Source of the DNA: Burkholderia sp.
Lineage (GTDB): Bacteria; Pseudomonadota; Gammaproteobacteria; Burkholderiales; Burkholderiaceae
Assembly: GCA_028292565.1 (NCBI GenBank)
Contig: JAQGMD010000201.1
Location: forward strand, 1-16,139
DNA: 16,139 bases
Direction of reading: 5' to 3'
The position numbers were made by a program, and so were the translations under genes. Numbering within the stretch: the stretch's first letter is position 1; each line of letters begins with the position of its first letter. Below the pieces are notes generated by a model. That model was given only the letters and a program-made list of their open reading frames with translations, ran no database searches and was not told the origin of the DNA. Below are positions 1-7,240 of this stretch, piece by piece.

Positions 1-16
1 CCGCAAGCGGGAGAGG
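1..16. repeat. Partial copy of the CCGCAAGCGG palindromic intergenic repeat, cut by the window edge
   Basis: The first ten bases form a stem CCGC/GCGG with an AA loop, followed by GAGAGG. The same core with the same AA loop recurs at 7210-7225 and 8751-8762. It is non-coding and lies upstream of the ahpC promoter region. It resembles REP-like intergenic palindromes of proteobacteria. The copy is truncated on the left, so its full extent is unknown. Confidence 0.5.
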
Positions 17-87
17 CGAGCCCCCCATTGAACCTCGTTAAGAAAATCCAAACTAAGCAATTGGTTTAAGCTATCATATCGATGCAG

Positions 88-112
88 ACTATCAATTTCT
101 CTTTATGATAGT
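88..112. promoter_or_regulatory. Inverted repeat ACTATCA/TGATAGT overlapping the OxyR-like site
   Basis: ACTATCA (88-94) and TGATAGT (106-112) are exact inverted copies separated by 11 bases. The CTATCA hexamer also occurs at 71-76 and at 167-172, just before the ahpC start codon. The right arm shares bases with the OxyR-like site at 108-122. It may be part of an extended operator or a second regulator site; the sequence alone does not decide. Confidence 0.35.
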
Positions 113-122
113 TGCGAGCTAT
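108..122 (+). promoter_or_regulatory. Candidate OxyR half-operator upstream of ahpC
   Basis: The 15 bases read ATAG-TTGCGAG-CTAT, which matches every fixed position of the published OxyR half-operator ATAGntnnnanCTAT. The site ends 50 nt before the ahpC start, a normal place for an activator. The second half-operator expected one turn upstream (86-100) matches only about half of the fixed positions. A weak -10 candidate, TTTAAA at 145-150, would put the -35 right after the site, as expected for an OxyR-dependent promoter. OxyR control of ahpC is well known in proteobacteria; its operation here is inferred. Confidence 0.6.
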
Positions 123-172
123 TATTCAACCCATCGAACCTTCCTTTAAACCCACCAACGAGAGAGCTATCA

Positions 173-736
173 ATGTCGCTTATCAATACCCAAGTAAAAC
201 CCTTTAACGCAACCGCTTATCACAATGGCAAGTTCGTCCCGGTTTCCGATGCCGACCTGAAAGGCAAATGGTCCGTAGTGGTTTTCTATCCGGCCGACTT
301 CACATTCGTCTGCCCGACTGAGCTGGGTGACCTGGCTGACAACTATGACACCTTCAAGTCCCTGGGCGTGGAAGTCTACGGCGTGTCGACAGACACCCAC
401 TTCACCCACAAGGCATGGCACGACACATCGGAAACAATCGGCAAGATCACTTACCCGCTGATCGGCGACCCGACCGGCGCGATCACCCGTAACTTCGACG
501 TGATGATCGAAGAAGAAGGCCTCGCACTGCGCGGCACCTTCGTGATCAATCCGGAAGGCCAGATCAAGCTGTGCGAAATCCACGACAACGGCATCGGCCG
601 CGACGCGCAAGAACTGCTGCGCAAAGTGCAGGCAGCCCAGTACGTAGCATCGCACCCGGGTGAAGTTTGCCCAGCCAAGTGGACTCCAGGCGCTGAGACT
701 CTGTCTCCTTCGCTCGACCTCGTCGGCAAGATCTAA
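173..736 (+). CDS. ahpC: Alkyl hydroperoxide reductase peroxidase subunit AhpC (typical 2-Cys peroxiredoxin)
   Basis: AhpC reduces hydrogen peroxide, organic hydroperoxides and peroxynitrite in the cytoplasm and is itself re-reduced by AhpF. The 187-residue protein has the family's usual length. The peroxidatic cysteine is C47 in FTFVCPTE, and the resolving cysteine is C166 in [10 protein letters not shown]. The C-terminus ends SLDLVGKI, the conserved tail of the enterobacterial-type enzyme. An additional cysteine, C134 in KLCEIHDN, is absent from E. coli AhpC; as far as I recall it is usual in Burkholderiales. The start is preceded by a purine-rich GAGAGAG about 5 nt upstream. The gene is followed 156 nt later by ahpF in the same direction, and an OxyR-like site lies upstream, so peroxide induction is likely. 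Confidence 0.97.
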   Translation: MSLINTQVKPFNATAYHNGKFVPVSDADLKGKWSVVVFYPADFTFVCPTELGDLADNYDTFKSLGVEVYGVSTDTHFTHKAWHDTSETIGKITYPLIGDPTGAITRNFDVMIEEEGLALRGTFVINPEGQIKLCEIHDNGIGRDAQELLRKVQAAQYVASHPGEVCPAKWTPGAETLSPSLDLVGKI

Positions 737-772
737 ATCTGCATCCGGCCGCGTCGGCAACGGCGCGGTCTC

Positions 773-796
773 CGGGACGCAATTTACCGCGTCCCG
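773..796 (+). terminator. Stem-loop between ahpC and ahpF (attenuator or mRNA-stability element)
   Basis: CGGGACGC (773-780) and GCGTCCCG (789-796) form an 8-bp GC-rich stem with an 8-nt loop, AATTTACC. No U-run follows, so it is not a classical intrinsic terminator. Its place in the 156-nt gap suggests partial termination or 3'-end protection of the ahpC message, which would give more AhpC than AhpF, as these enzymes require. The role is inferred. Confidence 0.4.
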
Positions 797-892
797 CGGT
801 ACCACTCCCCGATCAACCTGTCCGATCCGGCAAGCCGCAGGCTGATCCGGCGGTGGCATTGCGCCCTCAATAACTTTAAAAGCGAGAACATC

Positions 893-2476
893 ATGCTAGA
901 CGCCAACCTCAAGACCCAACTGAAAGCCTATCTCGAAAAAGTCACCCAGCCGATCGAGATCATCGCGTCGCTGGATGACGGCGACAAATCGAGCGAAATG
1001 CTCGCTCTGCTGAAAGAGATCACCGAACTGTCGAATCGCATCACGCTCACCGAACGCCGCGACGACGGTGAACGCGCGCCCTCGTTCGCCCTCAACCGCA
1101 CAGGCAGCAACATGGGTATCCGCTTTGCCGGCATCCCGATGGGTCATGAGTTCACTTCGCTGGTGCTGGCGCTGTTGCAGGTTGGCGGCCACCCGCCGAA
1201 AGCCGACGCCGATGTGCTGGAACAGATCCGCAATCTCGAAGGCGAATACCTGTTCGAGACCTATATCTCGCTGTCGTGCCAGAACTGCCCGGAAGTCGTA
1301 CAGGCGCTGAACCTGATGGCCGTGATCAATCCGAACATCCGCCACGTGATGATCGACGGCGCGTTGTACCAGGACGAAGTCAACGCACGCCAGATCATGG
1401 CTGTGCCGACCACCTTCCTGAACGGCCAGACCTTCGGCCAGGGCCGCATGGGCCTCGAAGAGATCCTCGCCAAGCTCGACACCGGCGCAGCGCAGCGCGA
1501 AGCTGCGAAGATCGCGCAGAAAGAAGTGTTCGACATGCTGGTGGTGGGCGGTGGCCCGGCCGGCGCCTCGGCCGCGATTTACTCGGCACGCAAAGGCATC
1601 CGCACCGGCGTGGTCGCCGAGCGTTTCGGTGGCCAGGTGCTCGATACGATGGGCATTGAAAACTTCATCTCGGTGAAGGAAACCGAAGGACCCAAACTCG
1701 CGATGGCGCTGGAACAGCACGTGAAGACGTATGACGTCGATATCATGAACCTGCAGCGTGCTGAAGCACTGGTGCCGGGCGTTGACGCGATCGAAGTGAA
1801 GCTCGCCAGCGGCGCAACCCTGAAGGCAAAGACGGTCGTGCTCGCCACCGGCGCACGCTGGCGCGAAATGAATGTGCCGGGCGAGAAGGAATACCGCAAC
1901 CGCGGCGTTGCCTACTGCCCGCACTGCGATGGCCCGCTGTTCAAAGGCAAGCGTGTGGCGGTCGTCGGCGGCGGTAACTCCGGCGTGGAAGCAGCGATCG
2001 ACCTCGCCGGCATCGTGGCGCATGTCACGCTGCTGGAGTTTGATACCCAGCTGCGCGCCGACGCGGTCCTGCAGCGCAAGCTCCACAGCCTGCCGAACGT
2101 GACGGTGATTACCCAGGCCCAAACCACCGAAGTGACCGGCGACAGCAACAAGGTCAATGGCCTGCGCTACACCGACCGCAAGACCGGCGAAGCGCGCAAG
2201 ATCGAGCTCGAAGGCATCTTCGTGCAGATCGGCCTGTTGCCGAATACCGACTGGCTGAAAGGCACCGTCGCCCTCAGCAACCGTGGCGAGATCGAAGTCG
2301 ATGCGCGCGGCCAGACTTCGGTGCCTGGCGTGTTCGCAGCCGGCGACGTGACGACTGTGCCGTACAAGCAGATCGTCATCGCCATGGGCGAAGGCTCGAA
2401 AGCTGCACTGAGTGCGTTTGATCACCTCATCCGTACTTCGGCGCCTGCTGAAGAGAAGGTTGCAGCGGCGGCCTGA
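893..2476 (+). CDS. ahpF: Alkyl hydroperoxide reductase flavoprotein subunit AhpF
   Basis: AhpF passes electrons from NADH through FAD and two disulfide centres to AhpC. The 527-residue protein matches the family length (about 520). The N-terminal tandem thioredoxin-fold domain (residues 1-200) carries CQNC at 129-132. A linker leads to the FAD-binding domain with GGGPAG at 219-224. The thioredoxin-reductase-type centre is CPHC at 342-345, followed by the NADH-binding motif VVGGGNSG at 357-364. A second FAD motif, GVFAAGDVT, is near the C-terminus. All redox cysteines are present. The protein ends in an alanine-rich tail (EEKVAAAA). The start ATG is preceded by AGCGAG about 7 nt upstream. It is probably co-transcribed with ahpC through the intergenic stem-loop, although a separate promoter in the 156-nt gap cannot be excluded. 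Confidence 0.97.
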   Translation: MLDANLKTQLKAYLEKVTQPIEIIASLDDGDKSSEMLALLKEITELSNRITLTERRDDGERAPSFALNRTGSNMGIRFAGIPMGHEFTSLVLALLQVGGHPPKADADVLEQIRNLEGEYLFETYISLSCQNCPEVVQALNLMAVINPNIRHVMIDGALYQDEVNARQIMAVPTTFLNGQTFGQGRMGLEEILAKLDTGAAQREAAKIAQKEVFDMLVVGGGPAGASAAIYSARKGIRTGVVAERFGGQVLDTMGIENFISVKETEGPKLAMALEQHVKTYDVDIMNLQRAEALVPGVDAIEVKLASGATLKAKTVVLATGARWREMNVPGEKEYRNRGVAYCPHCDGPLFKGKRVAVVGGGNSGVEAAIDLAGIVAHVTLLEFDTQLRADAVLQRKLHSLPNVTVITQAQTTEVTGDSNKVNGLRYTDRKTGEARKIELEGIFVQIGLLPNTDWLKGTVALSNRGEIEVDARGQTSVPGVFAAGDVTTVPYKQIVIAMGEGSKAALSAFDHLIRTSAPAEEKVAAAA

Positions 2477-2491
2477 TACTCCGCTGGACGC

Positions 2492-2513
2492 AGGGCGGGT
2501 CGCGACCCGCCCT
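2492..2513. terminator. Perfect 22-bp GC-rich palindrome, likely bidirectional terminator for ahpF and livF
   Basis: AGGGCGGGTCG (2492-2502) is immediately followed by its exact reverse complement (2503-2513). It starts 15 nt after the ahpF stop codon, in the convergent gap before livF. There is no T-run on either side, so termination would have to work by a strong stem alone or with Rho. Similar GGGCGGGTC palindromes occur as dispersed repeats in betaproteobacteria, so it may equally be a mobile-repeat remnant used as a 3' end. Confidence 0.5.
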
Positions 2514-2585
2514 ACCTCATTGCCGTTTTGGCGGCGCTGGTCCGCGTGTCACAAGGCCCACGGCGTAGATGGGACGAAGGACAAT

Positions 2586-2605
2586 GTTAAGTTTTCATCC
2601 CAACC
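2586..2605. repeat. Decayed copy of the GTTGGGATTTCATCCCAACC dispersed repeat
   Basis: The 20 bases at 2586-2605 match 17 of 20 positions of the intact hairpin repeat at 12533-12552. The right arm CATCCCAACC is intact and the left arm has three changes that break the stem. Both copies lie in gaps between convergent genes. The rest of the 217-nt gap (2477-2693) also holds a small stem GGCAC/GTGCC at 2646-2658; I see no gene in it. Confidence 0.4.
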
Positions 2606-2693
2606 AACGCACTACATTTCACGCGCGACACTGAATCGCCGCATGGGCACAGAGTGCCTCTCCCCCGGCAGATCCGGCAATAAGCCCCTCTTT

Positions 2694-3404
2694 TCAAAGC
2701 CCGAGATAAGACTTCCGTATCCTTTCCCCCTGCAGCAACTCCGCGCCCGCCCCTTCCGCGACCACCTGCCCGCGTTCGAGGATATACGCGTGATCGCAAA
2801 CAGTCAGCGCCTGACGCACGTTCTGCTCCACCAACAAAATGCCGGTTCCGGTCTGGCAGATCTGGCCAAGCATGCGAAACAGTTCGGTGACCATCTTGGG
2901 CGCGAGTCCCAATGAAGGTTCGTCGAGCAGGATGCACTTGGGCCTGCCCATGAGCGCGCGACCCACCGCGACCATTTGCTGCTCGCCGCCGCTCATGGTG
3001 CCGGCGAGTTGACGCAGGCGTTCGCCAAGGCGGGGAAACAGGGTCAACACCTTGTTCATCAGCACGCGTCGCTCGGCTGCCGGCAACAGGTACCCGCCGA
3101 GTTCCAGGTTTTCTTCGACGGTCATCTGCGGAAACAGGTGCCGCCCCTCGGGAACGAGGACCAGCCCGTTGGCCACGCGCCTGGATACATTGCAAGCCGC
3201 AATGGATACACCGGCCAGCCTGATGTCCCCACCGGATAAAGGAAGGATCCCCGATAGCGCCCGCATCAATGTCGTCTTGCCGGCGCCGTTGGGGCCGACG
3301 ACGACAGTAAGCTGCCCGCGCGGAACGCGGATGTCGATGTTGCGGATGATCTCCAATGTGCCGTAGCCGGCGCAGACGCCTGTTGCCTCGAGCAGCATGC
3401 TCAT
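2694..3404 (-). CDS. livF: LivF-type ATP-binding protein of a branched-chain amino acid/aromatic acid ABC transporter
   Basis: This is one of the two cytoplasmic ATPases that drive the LivH/LivM permease pair. The 236-residue length is normal for LivF. Walker A is GPNGAGKTT at 37-45, the signature motif is intact (MSGGEQQ, about 137-143), and Walker B is CILLDEPSLGLAP from about 157. It ends with IRKSYLGL, the usual LivF tail. The start codon overlaps the livG stop by four bases (ATGA, 3401-3404), which implies translational coupling. It is the last gene of the operon, and the palindrome at 2492-2513 lies about 180 nt downstream. The linked enzymes suggest that the substrate is an aromatic or keto acid rather than leucine. 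Confidence 0.93.
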   Translation of the reverse strand: MSMLLEATGVCAGYGTLEIIRNIDIRVPRGQLTVVVGPNGAGKTTLMRALSGILPLSGGDIRLAGVSIAACNVSRRVANGLVLVPEGRHLFPQMTVEENLELGGYLLPAAERRVLMNKVLTLFPRLGERLRQLAGTMSGGEQQMVAVGRALMGRPKCILLDEPSLGLAPKMVTELFRMLGQICQTGTGILLVEQNVRQALTVCDHAYILERGQVVAEGAGAELLQGERIRKSYLGL

Positions 3405-4123
3405 GCGGGCACCTCGTCGCCCAGGTAGGCGTTGATGACCTTCTGGTTGGCGGCCACTTCCGCCGGCGTGCCATCGGCCACCAGCTCGCCAAAATTGAGT
3501 ACCGCGACACGGTCAACCGTGCGCATCAGGGTGCGGACCGCGTGTTCGATCCATACGACGGTCAGGCCGTAGCGACCACGCAATCTGGTTATGAGACGAG
3601 CCACGTCTTCGACCTCGCTTTCGGTGAGGCCGGCGGCCACTTCGTCCAGCAACAGCAGCCGCGGCGCCGTCGCCAGTGCCATCGCGATTTCCAGTTGCCG
3701 CTGGCGCGCGGGAGGTAAGTCGCCTGCCCGCTCTGTCACCAGGCCGCCAATATGGGTTTCTTCGATGACCTCGGCGATCAGGGCGCTATCCTGTCCACGA
3801 CTGCCGAAGGTGTGTGCAAAGCGCACGTTGTCGAGGACGGTCATGTCGGCAAAGGTGCGCGGAGTCTGGAACGTACGTGCCACCCCTGCTCTGCAGAACG
3901 CATGCGGAGCTTTGCCCTGCATCTCTTTGCCATCGATACGCACGGTGCCGCTGGTCGGAGCAAGCACTCCGCTGATTGCGTGGAATAGCGTGGTTTTGCC
4001 GGCGCCGTTCGGTCCGATGATGCCGATGAATTCTCCGGGATTCACCTGCATCGTGACATCAGACAGCGCCTTGAGCCCACCGAATTGCATACCCAGGCCT
4101 TGCACTGAGAGCATGGGGGTCAT
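3401..4123 (-). CDS. livG: LivG-type ATP-binding protein with a degenerate ABC signature motif
   Basis: This is the second ATPase of the transporter, 240 residues from the chosen start. That start (MTPMLSVQG) is preferred over one 12 codons upstream because AAGGAG lies 6 nt before it and it overlaps the livM stop as ATGA (4120-4123). Walker A is GPNGAGKTT at 37-45, Walker B is LLLLDE at 156-161 with the catalytic E161, and the switch histidine is H194 (WIEHAV). The LSGGQ-type signature is replaced by LPPAR at 136-140 (LPPARQRQLEIA), and the usual DEPAAGL is DEVAAGL. Degenerate signatures of this sort occur in LivG-like ATPases of aromatic-acid clusters, so the protein is probably functional as the asymmetric partner of LivF, whose signature is canonical. 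The Liv assignment is secure; the substrate is not known. Confidence 0.92.
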   Translation of the reverse strand: MTPMLSVQGLGMQFGGLKALSDVTMQVNPGEFIGIIGPNGAGKTTLFHAISGVLAPTSGTVRIDGKEMQGKAPHAFCRAGVARTFQTPRTFADMTVLDNVRFAHTFGSRGQDSALIAEVIEETHIGGLVTERAGDLPPARQRQLEIAMALATAPRLLLLDEVAAGLTESEVEDVARLITRLRGRYGLTVVWIEHAVRTLMRTVDRVAVLNFGELVADGTPAEVAANQKVINAYLGDEVPA

Positions 4124-5037
4124 GTCGTCTCCTTGCGTTTGCCGAACAACCTGCCCCACTTGAAGCTCGCAATCCCGTCCGGCAGAAACAGCACGCAGAC
4201 GATCAACAGCACGCCTAGCAAGATCAGGTATGCGTAGGGTAGATTGAGCCGCAATGCATCGGACAGCAGGCTGAGCCCGGTTGCGGCGATCAGCGGGCCG
4301 CGCAATGTAGTTGCGCCGCCGATCATCGCGATCAGCACCGTCTGGAAACCGATCAACGGATTGAAAGCTGAATGCGGATCGATGTAAGTCCAGCGTACCG
4401 CCATTGCCGCGCCCACTGCGCCGGCGAACCAGGCGCTCAACGCGAAGCCGATAAGCTTGACGTTACGAGGATTCACGCCGAATGTGGAGGATCGCTGTTC
4501 ATCGGCTCCGATAGCTCGCATCGCGAAACCCAGCCGCGACCCGGCGACCACGCGATGGGTCACGACAGCCAGCAACGCAATCACCAGCACCGTCCAGTAC
4601 ACCACCTCATTCGAAGGGACCTCGGTCAACACGCGTCCGACCGTCCCGGAAAACGTTTTCTCGGAATAGGTAACCGAGTGGCGCACCAATTCGCCCAGGC
4701 CGAACGTCAACACGGCGAAATAGGTTCCGCGCAAGTGCATCACTGCGGCACCCACAATCAGCGCGAACAACGCTGCCACCATGCCACCCGCAAGTATCAG
4801 CAACGGCCACGACAGCGACTGTATCGCCAGCGCAGTGGTGTAAGTCCCGAGGCCGAACAGTGCCGACGTCGCGAGAGAAAGATAACGCGTCGTTCCGCTG
4901 AACATGCTCCAGCTGACCGCGAGCGCGGAATACATCAGGCAAGTCATGGCAAGCGAGACGCCGAAATCGGAAAGCACCCACGGCGCAAACGCCAGGACCA
5001 TGCCGGTGGCAGCAACAGCAATCAGGAATTTCTTCAT
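4120..5037 (-). CDS. livM: LivM-type permease subunit
   Basis: This is one of two inner-membrane permeases forming the channel with LivH. The 305-residue protein is strongly hydrophobic with roughly eight predicted membrane segments, starting with MKKFLIAVAATGMVLAFAPW. Family landmarks include HLRGTYFAVLTFGLGEL, the cytoplasmic loop AMRAIGADEQRSSTFGVN that contacts the ATPase, and the late segment GFQTVLIAMIGGATTLRGP. It ends with a basic tail (KRKETT). Its start overlaps the livH stop by four bases (ATGA at 5034-5037) and its stop overlaps the livG start in the same way, so the permease and ATPase genes are translationally chained. Confidence 0.93.
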   Translation of the reverse strand: MKKFLIAVAATGMVLAFAPWVLSDFGVSLAMTCLMYSALAVSWSMFSGTTRYLSLATSALFGLGTYTTALAIQSLSWPLLILAGGMVAALFALIVGAAVMHLRGTYFAVLTFGLGELVRHSVTYSEKTFSGTVGRVLTEVPSNEVVYWTVLVIALLAVVTHRVVAGSRLGFAMRAIGADEQRSSTFGVNPRNVKLIGFALSAWFAGAVGAAMAVRWTYIDPHSAFNPLIGFQTVLIAMIGGATTLRGPLIAATGLSLLSDALRLNLPYAYLILLGVLLIVCVLFLPDGIASFKWGRLFGKRKETT

Positions 5038-5909
5038 CTTGCGAACAAGCCCTTCGGACGGGTGATCAGGATCAGGACAAATATGCCGTAGCTGAGCAGC
5101 ATCTTCAGCGAAGGATTGGTAAAGTGGGTGCCGAAACTTTCGACCAGCCCAAGCAGCAGCGCCGCAGCGAAACTGCCGGCGATACTGCCCAGACCGCCGA
5201 GCGTGATCACGATCAGCGCCATCACGGTGTAGCTCTCGCCGATGGAGGGAGACACTTCATAAATCATGCTAAGCAGCGAGCCGGCGAGACCCGCCATAGC
5301 AACGCCGAGCGCAAAAACAAATGGATGCAATCGCGCGGTATCGATCCCCACCAGCCACGCTCCCAACGGCGATTGCAACATCCCGCGTACCGCCTTGCCG
5401 AGCAGCGTACGCTGCAACAGCAGGATCAGGCCGATGCTAGCCAGCAAGGCAAGAAACAGGACCAGCAAGCGGTTCTGTGTCACGATCACGCCGCCATACT
5501 TCACCGTCTCGCTCATGAAGTCGTAACCGCGCAGGTCGGCGCCCCATATCAGCGAAGCCATGTTCTGCAAGATGAACATCAGGCCGAAACCGACGATCAG
5601 GCTGCGTTCCTCCACCTGGTCGAGCGACTTCGATGTAGCAGTCAGACGCTTGAACACCAGCCGGTGCAACAACAGCCCTGCCAGAAAACTGATCACCACG
5701 ACCACCGGCAAAAACCACAAAGGGCTGATGCCGGTAGTCGTGTGCAGCGTAAACGTCAGGAAGGCGCCCACCATCAGGAATTCGCCATGCGCGATGTTCA
5801 GGATACGCATCAGGCCGTACTGCATGTTCAGGCCGATGGCGATGACGGCATAGATGCCGCCGCTCACCAGGCCATTCACAGCAAGGTCGGCAAACAGGGA
5901 AAGGTCCAT
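5034..5909 (-). CDS. livH: LivH-type permease subunit
   Basis: This is the partner permease of LivM in the inner membrane. The 291-residue length is usual for LivH. Visible landmarks are the N-terminal helix NGLVSGGIYAVIAIGLNMQY, the diagnostic LNIAHGEFLMVGAF at 38-50, the ATPase-contact loop (GKAVRGMLQSPLGAWLVGID, 171-190), and VITLGGLGSIAGSFAAALLL near the end. It starts 33 nt downstream of the binding-protein stop codon with only a weak AGAG ribosome site, and it overlaps livM by four bases at its stop. Confidence 0.93.
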   Translation of the reverse strand: MDLSLFADLAVNGLVSGGIYAVIAIGLNMQYGLMRILNIAHGEFLMVGAFLTFTLHTTTGISPLWFLPVVVVISFLAGLLLHRLVFKRLTATSKSLDQVEERSLIVGFGLMFILQNMASLIWGADLRGYDFMSETVKYGGVIVTQNRLLVLFLALLASIGLILLLQRTLLGKAVRGMLQSPLGAWLVGIDTARLHPFVFALGVAMAGLAGSLLSMIYEVSPSIGESYTVMALIVITLGGLGSIAGSFAAALLLGLVESFGTHFTNPSLKMLLSYGIFVLILITRPKGLFAR

Positions 5910-5942
5910 AGTCGGGCGCTCTGGTTGACGGCTATCAGGGCA

Positions 5943-7139
5943 CTATTTCCATGCCTGCTTGGCCACCAGCTTCGCGGTCGCGCGCGACTCAGGCCACACC
6001 ACTTCGAATTCGCCGTTCTGCCACTGTCCGACCGTGCCCGGAACGCTCGCATTTTCGCCGCGGCTGAAGCGGATCTTGCCGATGATGGTGTTGAACTCGT
6101 TATTGGCGATATGTTCGCGCAGCGCCTTGCGGTCCAGTCCGACTTTCTCGACGGCCTGCTGCATGATCTCCAGTCCCGCGTATGCGTGGGCGCTGGCCCA
6201 GCGGTCCGGCTCCTTCTTCATCTGGCTCGTATGCGCATCGAAATAGGCCTTTGCCGCCGGCGATACTTTTGGATTCCACGAGCCCATGCCGAGCACGCCT
6301 TCGCTGTTGGCGGCGAGACGTTGCTTGTAAAGCGGGAACGCGGTTCCGACCGAGGCGTAAAAGAACTTCGGATTGAATTCGATTTCCCTGGACTGCGTGG
6401 AGGCAAGGATCGTGTCAGGCGGATAGGTGATGCCGATGAAGGCGTCGGGGTTCATCGACTTGATCGACTTCAGCACCGGCGACAGATCCTTCACGCCGAG
6501 CGGATAGCTCTTGCTCTCGACGATCTGGATGTTCTTGCCGCGCAAGGCCAGGCGCAGCGAGGCGATGTTCTCGATGCCGAAAAGGTCGTCCATGTAGATC
6601 ACGGCGACGGTCTTCACATTGTTCGCCGCCAGCATGTCAACCAGCGCGCCCATCATTTTGTCCGGCTGCTGCAGGAGCGAGAAGAAATTCGGCAGCTGCA
6701 TGTCGATCAGTTTGCGCGACAATGCGGTCGGCGCGAGCAACGGATAGCCGTAGCGATTGGCCAGCGGCGCGACCGCGAAGTTCATCGCCGATCCCCACGG
6801 CGGCAGGATCAGGTCGACCTTGTCGCTGCCCATCAGTTTTTCATAGGTGCGCACCGCGGTTTCGATTTCGCTGCGATCGTCGTAGGAGATCAGTTCGACC
6901 TTGCGTTTTTTACCTTTGACCGAGAGGCCGCCGGCCGCGTTGACCTGTTGTGCCCACAGCAGGTAGTTCGGCTCCTGCGAGACCTGGGCGCCCGGCGCGT
7001 ATGGTCCGGTACGCGACATCGTGTAGCCGATGCGGACCGGCTGCTCGGACGATTGGGCGAAGCTGCTTGTGGGCAGTATCACTGCAGCTGCCAAGGCAGC
7101 GGCAAATGCGCGGCGCGTGGATTTGAATGACTGGCTCAT
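5943..7139 (-). CDS. livK: Periplasmic binding protein of the Liv-type ABC transporter (Peripla_BP_6 / type 1 fold)
   Basis: This protein is predicted to capture the substrate in the periplasm and deliver it to LivHM. From the chosen start it is 398 residues. Of two nearby ATGs, the second (MSQSFKSTRR) is preferred because GAGGAG lies 9 nt upstream; the other ATG directly abuts that site. A signal peptide is clear: STRRAF, a hydrophobic stretch AAALAAAVILP, and a likely cleavage near SSFA-Q at about 27-28. The RRAF motif leaves Tat export possible. The mature part begins VRIGYTMSRTGPYAPGA, typical of leucine/amide/aromatic-acid binding proteins. The gene follows the aldehyde dehydrogenase after a 101-nt gap that holds a palindromic repeat. 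The symbol is by family position; the ligand is more likely an aromatic keto acid such as phenylglyoxylate than an amino acid. Confidence 0.88.
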   Translation of the reverse strand: MSQSFKSTRRAFAAALAAAVILPTSSFAQSSEQPVRIGYTMSRTGPYAPGAQVSQEPNYLLWAQQVNAAGGLSVKGKKRKVELISYDDRSEIETAVRTYEKLMGSDKVDLILPPWGSAMNFAVAPLANRYGYPLLAPTALSRKLIDMQLPNFFSLLQQPDKMMGALVDMLAANNVKTVAVIYMDDLFGIENIASLRLALRGKNIQIVESKSYPLGVKDLSPVLKSIKSMNPDAFIGITYPPDTILASTQSREIEFNPKFFYASVGTAFPLYKQRLAANSEGVLGMGSWNPKVSPAAKAYFDAHTSQMKKEPDRWASAHAYAGLEIMQQAVEKVGLDRKALREHIANNEFNTIIGKIRFSRGENASVPGTVGQWQNGEFEVVWPESRATAKLVAKQAWK

Positions 7140-7209
7140 GTGCGACATCTCCTCTTTATGGTTTTTAAAGGAAGCGGCCAGTGGCCGATTCTGTGTTGAC
7201 GTCTCCCCG

Positions 7210-7225
7210 CTCCCGCAAGCGGGAG
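7210..7225. repeat. Palindromic intergenic repeat between the aldehyde dehydrogenase and binding-protein genes
   Basis: CTCCCGC (7210-7216) and GCGGGAG (7219-7225) form a 7-bp stem around an AA loop. The repeat lies 15 nt beyond the aldehyde dehydrogenase stop codon and is within the operon, so it would be transcribed. The same core, in the same orientation, occurs at 1-10 and 8751-8762. As with REP elements in other operons, it may stabilise the upstream message or cause partial termination; this is inferred. Confidence 0.55.
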
Positions 7226-7240
7226 AGGGAGCTTTCACCC

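Noticed and set aside
896..2425. A 509-codon open frame antisense to ahpF
   Set aside because: It mirrors the codon pattern of ahpF, has no recognisable domain, is rich in His/Arg/Gln/Ala, and has no ribosome site; it is a shadow of a GC-rich gene.
2646..2658. Small hairpin GGCAC-AGA-GTGCC as the livF terminator
   Set aside because: The stem is only 5 bp with no U-run; the 22-bp palindrome further on is a stronger candidate.
5124..7130. A 668-codon plus-strand open frame across livH and livK
   Set aside because: It runs antisense to two clearly identified genes, is of the same His/Arg/Gln-rich shadow composition, and spans their intergenic gap without any domain.
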